Assembly (NCBI RefSeq): GCF_910592395.1
Contig: NC_088315.1
Coordinates: 8,184,501-8,248,500, forward strand
Length of the DNA: 64,000 bases
Source of the DNA: Lineus longissimus
Lineage: Eukaryota; Nemertea; Pilidiophora; Heteronemertea; Lineidae
Direction: 5' to 3'
The notes under the pieces are model-generated. The model was not told where the DNA came from and searched no databases. It saw nothing but the letters and a program-made list of their open reading frames with translations. The number at the start of each line of letters is the position of its first letter. Position 1 is the stretch's first letter. Below are positions 1-9,695 of the stretch, one piece after another. Made by a program: the position numbers and the translations under genes.

Positions 1-118
1 GTCATTCCAATACCGGCTGCCATTTTGGACAAAAGTTTAAACCATTTTACAGAGTCGGAAGCTTAGGTATGCACCATTAAAAACACTTTGATGCAGTAAA
101 ATAGTTTAAACTTTGGTT

Positions 119-242
119 AAACTTACCCTGGTGTTATTTGTCGCAAACTTACCCTGGTGTTATTTGTCACAAACTTACCCTGGTGTTATTTGTCGCAAAC
201 TTACCCTGGTGTTATTTGTCACAAACTTACCCTGGTGTTATT
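119..242 (-). repeat. 26-bp minisatellite made of exon end plus 5' splice site, five copies
   Basis: Five head-to-tail copies start at plus-strand positions 119, 145, 171, 197 and 223; the last is shortened where it merges into the exon. On the minus strand each copy reads AATAACACCAGG followed by GTAAGTTT, so each carries the final codons N-N-T-R of the liprin exon and a strong donor. Possible exon ends are 231, 205, 179, 153 and 127. The copies are identical except for one base that alternates (TGTGACA, TGCGACA, TGTGACA, TGCGACA), which implies a 52-bp higher-order unit. Any donor beyond the first would read GTA AGT TTG TGA and stop at the fourth codon. The first copy (231) should be the productive donor because it gives the conserved protein boundary. 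The perfect copy identity suggests recent expansion or homogenisation, or variable copy number. Confidence 0.95.
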
Positions 243-332
243 CCTCTCGGCCTTTAACTCCGTGATTTCCTCCTCTCGCTCCAAAAGCTGGTCCCGTACC
301 TGATTAAGTTCTTTCGTAAGAGTGGCAAACTC
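231..332 (-). CDS. PPFIA: Liprin-alpha internal coding exon (N-terminal coiled coil)
   Basis: This is an internal exon of liprin-alpha, the scaffold that organises presynaptic active zones and binds LAR-family receptor tyrosine phosphatases. Read on the minus strand from 332 to 231 it gives 34 codons with no stop. The peptide starts [11 protein letters not shown], continues VRDQ, and ends [19 protein letters not shown]. From memory of the family, EFA(T/A)LTKEL and [10 protein letters not shown] are near-invariant in fly and vertebrate liprin-alpha, and vertebrate proteins continue LLLEHLE after NNTR. The heptad-rich E/L/K composition fits the N-terminal coiled coil used for self-association. 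The exon is phase 0 at both ends: an acceptor CAG lies directly before GAG (332) and the donor is AGG|GTAAGT after 231. The first coding exon (expected to end in a PQ-type codon pair) is not recognised in the window, and downstream exons lie left of base 1. The unusual feature is that the last four codons belong to a tandem repeat. The identification is very secure. Which vertebrate paralogue it matches is not meaningful for an invertebrate. Confidence 0.95.
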
Positions 333-363
333 CTGCAATGAAAAACATGGAGAGAATCGTAAG
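333..363 (-). promoter_or_regulatory. 3' splice site and possible branch point of the liprin exon
   Basis: Read on the minus strand, the bases before the exon are a T-rich run TTTTTCATTGCAG, whose AG occupies 334-333. A CTTAC motif at 363-359 puts a candidate branch-point A at 360, about 27 nt from the AG, which is a normal distance. The acceptor is supported by the exact protein match starting at 332. The branch point is inferred from the motif and spacing only. Confidence 0.8.
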
Positions 364-1799
364 CAAGGCAACAAAATATCATGGCTTTAACGTGTGCCCT
401 GCAACAAGTGAGTTTTATTACTGCAACACATTTTTGCCACCAGGTAAGCTACCTACTTTGAAATGTTGCACTATATTGTGAATGGTGGAGAAACAGAATA
501 TCTAGACTACAAAAAGAAGTAAGGCAAACAGAGGCTAATAGGAAATATGAAACATCGGACAAACTACTCAATATCACCTTTGTCGGCTATCCAGTAAGAT
601 AATGGAAACAATCTAAAAATTGCAAGAAAAAAAAAGTCATTTTGCACAACTTTTGACAGTGTCGTGACTGTCATCTGATTCTAGCTTTCTGATGGGCAAA
701 GACTGACAAATAGTACCGGTCTTGGCAAAACACAACGGACTCGGAAAACTTTCCTGTACAACTTTTTCCTAAGTGGAAACCAGGCTGACTTTTCTATTTC
801 CTAATGGGAGTTGGTCAGCCTTCAGGTACATCTCATATTCGACCATTTGAAACCACGTTTCTACCATCATGGTCTATGACAAAAGTATTGATAAGTTTTC
901 TCTAATGATTCCAGGAAAGTCGAAGAAACAGCCGGCTTTGTTGTTTTGACCATTGACCATTAAATTTTATCAGGAAATGCAGAATTTAGTCAACAGCTAA
1001 ATGAAAACGAAATGAGTGGGCCAACTTTTAGCTTCTAGCTACTTTGAGAATATTTCATAGTTTACAGCATAGCTTTTTCAAATAGCCTCAGCTGTTATGC
1101 AGAAGGGAAAATGTTCAGTGTTATGTGATACTTGTCCCATCCAACTGTCAGCTGAGACAATACCATCATCTGAATATTGATGAGGTCGGAGGGAACCAGC
1201 TGGCAATTAAGGCAACTATCTTTTTAGATGCTGGTAATCAATTTGAGCTTGTTCTGTAGCAAGGAAGCAAGGTGAAGGGAAAAGTAGCAGATTTTGGTGA
1301 AATCCTGTATTCTAGCAAACATTTGCTCAAAAGTTGAATGGGGAGACCAAGTTTGCTGGCAAATATATCTCATAAACTCAAAGCTCATATGAGATCACCC
1401 CAGAGAACAGGTTCTAATCCTACTAATTCTATTCAGTGCATTAGCATTCAAGATTTATCGAGGTACGGCCAATTTTTGGTGCTTGGTCCGGTTGGCAGAA
1501 AAAGTGACATTCGTTTTTCATTCAGTGTCACCCTGTAGACTTGTTGTAGCGAGATTTTGGCTAATGAGACACTCTTCACTTCCTAACTCCTATCTCTAAT
1601 CCAATGTGCCAAGAAGGCAGTTTGTATCGGAGACAGCTACCACAGAGGCACGAACCTTTGACATTTCGTTCACGAGGCCAATTCCTAAACCACACGAGGC
1701 CATCAGGATCAGATATATTTTCATGAGCTTGATTAAGATCTGCCAGAAAAAGCATCGGAGAGAAAGTCAGAATGAAAATATTGATCTTGTCATTCGAGG
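333..1799. other. Non-coding, presumed liprin intron start
   Basis: No exon, RNA gene or clear repeat was recognised beyond the acceptor region. Open frames here (longest about 70 codons, e.g. 1338-1538 and 1606-1827) have no recognisable family resemblance. Since 332 is an acceptor on the minus strand, this sequence is intron of the liprin gene. Confidence 0.6.
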
Positions 1800-2195
1800 A
1801 AAGGTTAACATTGCCAGACTGTCTTAGCTCACCTTAGAAACAATAAGCTGATTGACCTGGGGGGCTGTTACACCTTGGCATTTAAGATACCCTCAATATT
1901 AGAAAAAATGTCTGCAAACTAGGCCATGTGTCTCCTGTCACTGCCAAGATGGTCGGCAGTCTGGTCCGTGGTCAGCAACCTTGTTCTATCAAGGGTTGAC
2001 ATTGGCAGTCTGTCTTAGCTCACCTTAGAAACAATAAGCTGGTTGGCCTGGGGGCTGTTAAACCTTGGCATTTAAGAAGCTGATTTGCCTGTTGACATTT
2101 AAGATCATGTTCAATATTAGAAACAATATCTGCTTAAAATGTCAGCCAACAGTGTCTGTTTTCACTGCCAGCATTCTGGTCTGAGGTCAGCCGTC
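1800..2195. repeat. Diverged tandem duplication, period about 191 bp
   Basis: The text starting at about 1810 (CTGTCTTAGCTCACCTTAG and on through CTTGGCATTTAAG) recurs at about 2001 with few differences. The similarity continues more weakly through an AATATTAGAAA block and a CACTGCCA...TGGTC block in both copies. Only two copies are visible. It abuts the 20-bp array that starts at 2201. Confidence 0.85.
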
Positions 2196-2200
2196 TTTTC

Positions 2201-2457
2201 TTCATTACTGAGTTCATAACTTCATTACTAAGTTCATTACTTTCTTACAAAGTTCACTCCTTCATTTATGAGTTCATGGCTTCATCTCTGAATTCACTAC
2301 TTCATCTAAGAGTTCATTACTTTCTTTGAGTTCTATTACTTTCTTACTGAGTTCATTACTTCTTTACTGAGTTCATTACATCCTTACTGACTTCATTACC
2401 TCATAACTTAGTTCATTACTTCCTTACTGAGTTCATTTCTTCTTTGCTGTGTTCAAC
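2201..2457. repeat. 20-bp minisatellite, about 13 copies
   Basis: Thirteen consecutive units resemble TTCATTACTGAGTTCATTAC. Twelve are 20 bp and one (near 2321) is 19 bp. Copies diverge by 2-6 bases each, so the array is old compared with the array at 119. There is no sustained open reading frame. Confidence 0.92.
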
Positions 2458-2921
2458 AAAATCAACTTTAGAGACACAAGCATGTCAAGTTATCAAATAT
2501 GGCCTTCAATGCAAGTATTTTGCACCCGTGAACAGAGTTGACAAACTTGGAAGGAAAATGGCCTGGGCTCGTTGTACAAAACAAGTAAGCCACTAACTTG
2601 ATGTTAACTTTAGCTTGGCATTAAGCCCAATGGGTTTAACTGAAGGAGATAACACCCAGTTAGAGTTAAAGCCACATTATCGACTTACCTTGTTCTAAAC
2701 AACAAGCCCTGAACTTGAGATACTTACTTCGTCATTCACAAAACAATGTCAATACTCGGTACTTTTATATCGACTGTCGAGATAAGTCTCACTTGGCCAA
2801 TAATAGAGGTGTCATCTTCAGGCACATTAGCTTATGATGTATTGTCACAGGTTCATGTTTATAAACGAGTCAGGTGGTGAATGGAGCTCAAGGTACAGCA
2901 GTGTCTGAGAACATTGGAAGC

Positions 2922-3021
2922 ACAGTAGAACTCGATTGTGGACACCCTTGATACTGACAAGTGCTGGCCTTAAAAGAGAGGTGTCCTGATCAAAGATGTC
3001 AAATTGAATGGAAACAACCAA
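2922..3021 (+). mobile_element. Palindromic MITE-like element, 3'-truncated copy
   Basis: The element begins ACAGTAGAACTCGATTG and contains GACACCCTTGATACTGACAA, GAGAGGTGTCCTGATCA and the AAATTGAATGGAAACAACCA block shared by seven other copies here. It stops at about 3021, before the second terminal repeat, and is followed by a 25-bp direct duplication (GCTCATGCTCTGCGTGGTTA at 3025 and 3050). The family call rests on the other copies. Confidence 0.8.
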
Positions 3022-3071
3022 AAAGCTCATGCTCTGCGTGGTTAAACCGGCTCATGCTCTGCGTGGTTACA

Positions 3072-4158
3072 ACAACCATCTGCTCGATTGACAGGCTATG
3101 ATACCGATCAACCGACACCAGGTGCCTTCAATGACTCTTTCCATCTGTTCGGCCAGTCATCCCAGAATGAATCAATATATCGCAGTTGTGGAAATCGGCT
3201 TCCCTAGTCGTCAATGCGGGAAGCCGTACCCCATCAGATCGGGAGATGCGTCCATCACTTCTTGGGATTCGCATATTGTTGTGGACGAGTTTGATTAGAC
3301 TCAATTTAGGTAAACAGTATTGTAGTAGCGCTGGACCAATATAGATGCTGACTTTCAAAAGATTCTGCTCACTGGCTATTCTAAACCTTTTCTACCAAAC
3401 TATAGATTAGTTTAGCTTTGTCAAAATACTCTAGTTTCACCGATCTCAGAATGCTTCATTATTAACTAAGAAATGGCCAAGCCAGAACATGACGTCCAGA
3501 CTATCAGACAATTTCGTGTTGCCATACCGTTGTCTCATCAAACTGAACATTTTGAATGGCTTTAAACAACAATGGGCCAATTTCACCCTAGAGTATGTAC
3601 AAACTTTCATCAGACACACCAAAATTGTTGAAGAGAGTTTGAATTAATTCCTCTAAAGGAAATTAAAATATATTATTTTGCAAGTAGCGCCCTTTACAAA
3701 CGTAAAAACCACGTACTTGAAATGAATCGTTCAGTTTGAAGTTTGTGGGAAATTTGCAACGAGTCGCAGGTGGTGGCCGCAGAAATTGATCGGTCTATTT
3801 CGCTAATTTTAGCAAACTGGGGAGAAAATTCTTTAGCATTTTGTCTGGTGTATTCATCTTAAAATGACTCTTTGTGAGTTTGCTGAAGCGTCTGGTGTTG
3901 TGAAAATTAGAGGAGGATGTTCAAAGTTAGCGTACATCAGCGTTCTCCACAGGGTTTTCTCAAGTTCGGGTGGTACCCGTGATATCACAAGGTAGGGTGG
4001 TCCTATAGAAACCCTTTACAAAATTCTAGAGTGAGATAGGGTGGCATCTCCAAGGTAGGGTGGTAAGCTGTCAAGGTAGGGTGGGCTGCCCTGACAAATG
4101 GCTTTCGGGAGAACACTGTACATGATGATGGATTTTACCACTTTCTGTCTCCTTCCTC
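3072..4158. other. Non-coding; short AGGTAGGGTGG repeats near 4 kb
   Basis: No gene is recognised. Between about 3988 and 4083 the motif AGGTAGGGTGG or ATAGGGTGG recurs four times at irregular spacing. Open frames are short, and those at 3098-3358 overlap on opposite strands, typical of chance. Confidence 0.5.
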
Positions 4159-4159
4159 T

Positions 4160-4565
4160 ACTTTGGAGAAGAGTCGAGTAGCAACTTGGGACAAAGAGCA
4201 CGGAGAAAAGTTAAGGATGCAAAATGAGCAAGCACCTGACTTAGTAAAGCGCTCGCTTTGACCTGTTCAGTTTCTTTTCAACTTTTTGAAAAGTCTCAAC
4301 TTCTGTTAACTTCTTCCACTTCTGAGCAGAGAAGAGTCGCAACTATGTCTAAGAGCACCCACTTTAGTTCAGTAAAAACTTTTCTTTTGACCCCTTGCTT
4401 TCAAACCTTGTATTGCTGATGATAATGGTCTCATCTAGCTTGTTGTTCGTCTGCTTGAAGACAATCATATGTTTTTTACTCGGGACACCGAGAGACAAGT
4501 TCCCACTTCACTTCAGCGAAACTTCTCCTTTGACCTTTTCACTTTCTTTCGATTGTTCTAATAGC
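4160..4565. repeat. Degenerate tandem repeat, about 130-160 bp units
   Basis: GAGTCG followed by GCAACT occurs at about 4171 and 4333. The pattern CACTTxAGTTCAGTxAAA...CTTTGACC occurs at about 4230-4260, 4357-4390 and 4505-4535. These suggest three strongly diverged copies of one unit. The boundaries are approximate. Confidence 0.5.
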
Positions 4566-7500
4566 AACTTTCTTGTTGTCCTTCTGTTTTAGTGCCAAAA
4601 GCCACCCTTTGATAAATCAATGGCCATTAGCGATTCTTTTCTTGGTCTTAAGTTTTAGGAGGAGATTATGTCTGCCCTTAGATGTTCCATGAGAGATGTC
4701 AAGTGCCAGTTGAAGCTTAATCGACTAGTCGATTGTCGGTAGACATGATGGGTTGACAGTTGCACCGGAGTAGCTTATGACGAATCAGAGGTTCCAGACT
4801 GGCTGAATAAGGAACCCATGAAGATACCAAGAGTTTAGACGCCAAGGCTGCTAAAAGTCATTAGATCAGCACCTTGAAGGAAGGAAATAACAGATGATAG
4901 AATTCATAAACCTTGCACTTATGTAGGGACGTATTCAACAACTTCCACTGCCACAACTTTGTCAATTTCTTCGCACACATTGCAACGAATTTATAAGCAC
5001 CCAAACCATGGCAACTAACACAGCTAAAACAGATCAGAATTACATCATGTATTGAATACCTCCAAGTGCAACCAATGTTCGTCAAACCAACAGAAAATCT
5101 TTACAAATACCATATACGGAAGTTCTGGGGAATTAGAGTACAATGATGCCCTTTGTTCCTCACATAGGTTGGCAACAATAAGATGCTGGGGCAATGATAC
5201 TATTAAGTTTGCTATGCTCCTGGAATGGTTCCGGTTGCCAAGGCAAGGTTGATGTCGGTTGGGAAATGCTTCAGAAGGAAGCACTTGCCGAAAACCTCAT
5301 TCACATTCAAAGTTGCATCCCAGCCTATTTAGATACGATATCAATCAATTGAAATTTACGAGTTCCTTACAGTAGCGAGCTTGCTGAAGTGACTGCGATC
5401 TCGGATCCTTGCAAGTCAAGATGGAATATGCTAAGCGGGAGCGGGTTAACTCAATTTCAGCTGTTAGGAGTTTAAAGAGTGATTAGATCCACCAGATAGT
5501 TTTTCCACCATTTGGCAAACAATTTGGGTGCTCCCAGAAGCTTTAGACAGACGAGTTCTCACCATAAATTTATAACCGGTGCGAAAGCATAATCTTGTAT
5601 TCAAAGGAACCAGCTGCTTCTGATTTTCAATTAAGTCACATCACCGTGAAGTGCGGAAGATTCTCTCCCTAGGTGACACTGGATGAATGCAACTACTCAA
5701 GCGGAATTAGCTCCTTGCTGGCAGGGTGCTCCTCAAACTGGGATATTTCAAGCCAGAGGGAGCCTGGGTGACACGAGAGATGCATCTAGGGAAGGGAACT
5801 GTTTGCTAAACTGGCATATATCATGTTCAGAATTGGGTGTTTATGTCCAACACACATGATAATGTAATCGCCACTTGTTCATTTAAAAGTCCCTACATTG
5901 GTTGTTCACTTCTCTTGCAGTGACCACACTTATGGCAATGAGAGAGAGAGAACACCATCGCCTTGCGACTGTGGTTGATCTTGGTAAGAATCTGGAGACC
6001 TTTCGAGAGCTTAGAAGCACATCTTGACCAAGATTAACCTAAGAAAGCGTGCCTAACGAAAAGCCAGTGAACTGATAGCGTTTGAGGGATCAGGTCAAAT
6101 CTGGCGAGAATGAAGGCAGAGAACTGTATCAGATCCACAATCAGTCCTGTATTATTCATCAGCATAGTCCGAGCAGATGGCCAGTCTTAGCAGGAGCTCA
6201 GTTTAACCCTTGAATTGGTCAAAGAGCCTTTTATAGAGTACAAGGTAATGCCAATAGGTTTTATGGGTCAAGTGCCATCAGAGAGTTACGATAGCAATCT
6301 GAACTTTTAGGATAGCGTATAAAGACTAATGAAATTGTTCCTCAGGACACCTCTGAATTGGTCGGTTGACCTAGTGGAGTAATGACTGATGCACTGGCCC
6401 TCCTCTGTTATGTTGTGAAATGGCACTCGTTGCGCAGGCCAAGTGGCACTGCTGGCCAAGGCCAGACTTGAGACGGAAGCCCACAAGGACTTAGATTCTT
6501 AACCTGGCCATTAGATCCTAACTTCTGAATGACGAACAGAAATATGGGAAAATCTGTGTACAGTAGTTCTTCTCTTGAAAGGTACCATATAAATACAGAT
6601 TTCACCACTGACCAGAATCGGTGTCAGCTCAGTTCAATTTCCCCGATGGGACTCACAGGGACCCAACAGCTTACCAAATCTCTTTATAATTGGTAATTCG
6701 TTTCTAAGTGCTGCATCTGAACGCATAATCCATCTTTCTGGCAAGGACGTCCGATATGAGTTCTGGGTAATAGCGGTGTAAAGCCCAGGTGCCTGTGTCC
6801 ATTCTGATAGCCTGCAACGACTCCCTAGTGGTCCAGCAGGAACCGCAATGTTTCATTGATAAATCTCTGTTGATGTATACAAGATCAGCAAGGATCTTGG
6901 TAGCATAAAAAGTGGGAGGCAACGATAAAGATATCTCCCATATAAAACAGCAGAATTCTTGGCTTTCGATCTTGAATGATAGGTGCTGTGAAGTCGACTA
7001 GAAGCTACCCTTTTAGTCATGGGTGGGGCGTAAAACAGCTTTTTTCGCCTCTAGTCTACCAATTGACCAAGACCTGCAAAAAAGATGGTCCCCTTGGGGG
7101 CCATTTTTGCCCACTTACTTGGCTTAGTGATGCAGTCCCATAAAATTGATGCCAGGGGCTGCGTCCTTAACCTTGGTGAAGAAGATAATGCAGAGTAGGC
7201 CTGAGCAGCATCCACTAGCAGAAGACCAAGCCAAAAGATGAAACCGGCAGAAACTCTGACCACCATTTGTAAGTCATTCCCCTGACTGCACCGAGAGATA
7301 TTTTTAGATTACAAGGCAAATGTTTTGTGGTTTCCTCCCACAAAGTAATCAAGACGGGTGATTTCACAGAATCCATTTAGTGTCGGTAATAGATTAGATG
7401 GCTTGACCTTGACAGGCACAATACTCACCTTTCCTTTGAGATGAGCATCATTGATTTTTAAAACAAGGAGAAGGCATCCTCAAAGAAATCAATATTTTAG

Positions 7501-9366
7501 CATTTATTTTCAAAATGTTCGCAAAAGCATTGTCTAACACATTCTTAAACAGTGTGAACATTTCAAGTGACATGCATCAACCATTCAAACTTTCAGTAGC
7601 AAAGATAAAGATTAATTTGTTTTGAGTGCAATTTGCTGCGACAAGTGATTCTGCCCGTAGACAAGCAACTCTTATCACTCATCACAGGGATAAATATCGC
7701 ATGTCATTCCTGTAGTGTCCATCTGCACGCCGCTTCACCACTGCCCCAAAGGGTTAACATAACATGGTATCGGAGCATAGTTGTGTAGATGGCCTAATGA
7801 ACACCATCAATCAATAGCTTTTAGTCCAAGCGTCTGCTATCATACAACATGTCCGATCTCTGGCTTTCAATCTCCGCTACCCTTGCTGGTTTAATTAATC
7901 AGATTGTTGGTAGTGTGTGGAGTGGCTTTTTTACCAAAAGGACTTCCGTGATATAGCGTCTGTGACACGGATCCAAACTGCTCACGACGGAAAGCTATTT
8001 CCGTACTCGCGACGGAAATCTTCTTTCCAAGTTTAGATAAAGTTCACACCGTGGGTGCGACGCCATTAAAAACTCTTTGGGTTATTTGCACAACTAATTG
8101 ATAAATAATCCGATTTTTTCCTCTTCCTTCTTTCAATCTATTATTGCAAACTAGAATCCCAGTGGCCTGCTCCTCAGCTGGCACATGAAGTAGGTTGATA
8201 CCAGGAACTTCAAGTGAACAGATATAAGATTAAGAAAATTCTATCTTTGCATCATGAAAGGGCTGCTTTAAACTTTCATTGAAACCTCCAGGTAGAGCCC
8301 GGGTAGTCGCAGAGTAACTGAAATCCTTGGAACATGACAGCCCCTTGGAACCTGAGCGCTGATAAATCCGACTCCTTTCGTCAAAGGGCTGATGGAAAGA
8401 ATGCAAACATCAGTTCTACAATTGCCATAATTGTACAGACGCAGAATTCATTGGATAGAATGACTGTCTGGGGGTAGGTTGACAACAAATCTGTCAAAGT
8501 GCAAAGCTGGTGTCCGTGCAGACTAGATATCCCAACCCAGTTTATCAAGGGGCTATATCAATTGAGGCTACACTCGTGGGACAAGGTGACCAGCAAGAAA
8601 GCCTACATCGACTCATTTCAAAGATTTGAAGAAAAGAACAAGACAGATGTTCTATCAAAATTGAAGCAAATTTATAAATGTTTCTTAATATCACTCACAG
8701 TAACCGTAAATGTTGGCGACACCATTTTTAAATATTTAAGAGAAATATGGAATACCTCAAAAGCATTCGGAAACCTCAAGTTTTGTAATCGAATACCTTC
8801 TCGACATTTTGGGAACTAAACCCATACACTTATGTATACATCTGATGAAGAAATGTATCAAACCATAGCGCACACATACCGTACATACAGTTAGATAACA
8901 TATAAATTTTTACATAAACCTCTCCATTTCATATTAATCATGGATTAGATCCATGTAAGTAGCGCGCAGGCAGGTCCCAATGCTGACTCAGCCAAAAAGT
9001 CAATAGAAACCGAGTTAAAAACAGACATTTTAAAAGCTGTACACATCCTCTCGGGAATGCCCGTGAAGATATATTTTCATTAGTGTAAGTGCTCGAGGAC
9101 AATGGTAATGGTATTAGTTAGAGTGTGATATCTAAAGAACTGTAATGATTAACATTAAATGCCAATGCCACAGAAAAGGTAATCTGTCAACCCTTTCAGA
9201 ATGGGTTAAGTTTAGTTAATGAATGCGTAGCAAAGATTTAAAGGATTATCTTAGATAAAATCTTCAAATCCACACTCGAGCAGAACTGATGTGGAACACA
9301 TTCAAAAGAAACCAGCACATCACAAGTTATGTGGGAGTTATGAAAGCCAAACCCACTGCCGCTGGT
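4566..9366. other. Non-coding stretch without recognised genes
   Basis: I see no exon with a known family signature and no RNA gene. ORFs up to 106 codons (8499-8819, plus strand) are within chance expectation for this composition. The text near 7016-7075 (GTCATGGGTGGGG, then a T-run and GACCAA) loosely resembles 17832-17900 and may be two members of an old dispersed repeat. Confidence 0.4.
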
Positions 9367-9695
9367 GTTCACCTGATCTGAACAACTTTAGGAGTAACAG
9401 GTTCAACAACATCAGTAACCTGGGAATGGTAATGTAACAGCCAAGACTGTTGCACCTGATGTCATCTATGAACACCTTTAGGAGTAACGGGTCCAACAAC
9501 ATCAGTAACCTGGGAATGGTAATGTAACAGCCAAGACTGTTGCACCTGATGTCATCTATGAATACCTTTAGGAGTAACGGGTTCAACAACATCAGTAACC
9601 TGGGAATGGTAATGTAACAGCCAAGACTGTTGCACCTGATGTCATCTACGAACACCTTTAGGAGCAACCGGTTCAACAATGTCAGTAACCTGGGA
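9367..9695. repeat. 90-bp minisatellite, three full copies plus partial ends
   Basis: GGAGTAAC landmarks lie at exactly 9391, 9481, 9571 and 9661, a 90-bp period. Inner copies are about 97% identical; the first and last are more diverged. Because 90 is a multiple of three, the minus strand stays open for 123 codons (9709-9338) with a 30-residue repeat containing KVFIDDIRCNSLGCYIT. This is best explained by the repeat itself rather than by a protein gene. Confidence 0.95.

Noticed and set aside
7051-7266. Signal-peptide-like minus-strand ORF (MVVRVSAGFIFWLGLLL)
   Set aside because: It is 71 codons with no conserved domain or splice sites, and neighbouring frames are full of stops. A chance hydrophobic run or a decayed repeat is likelier.
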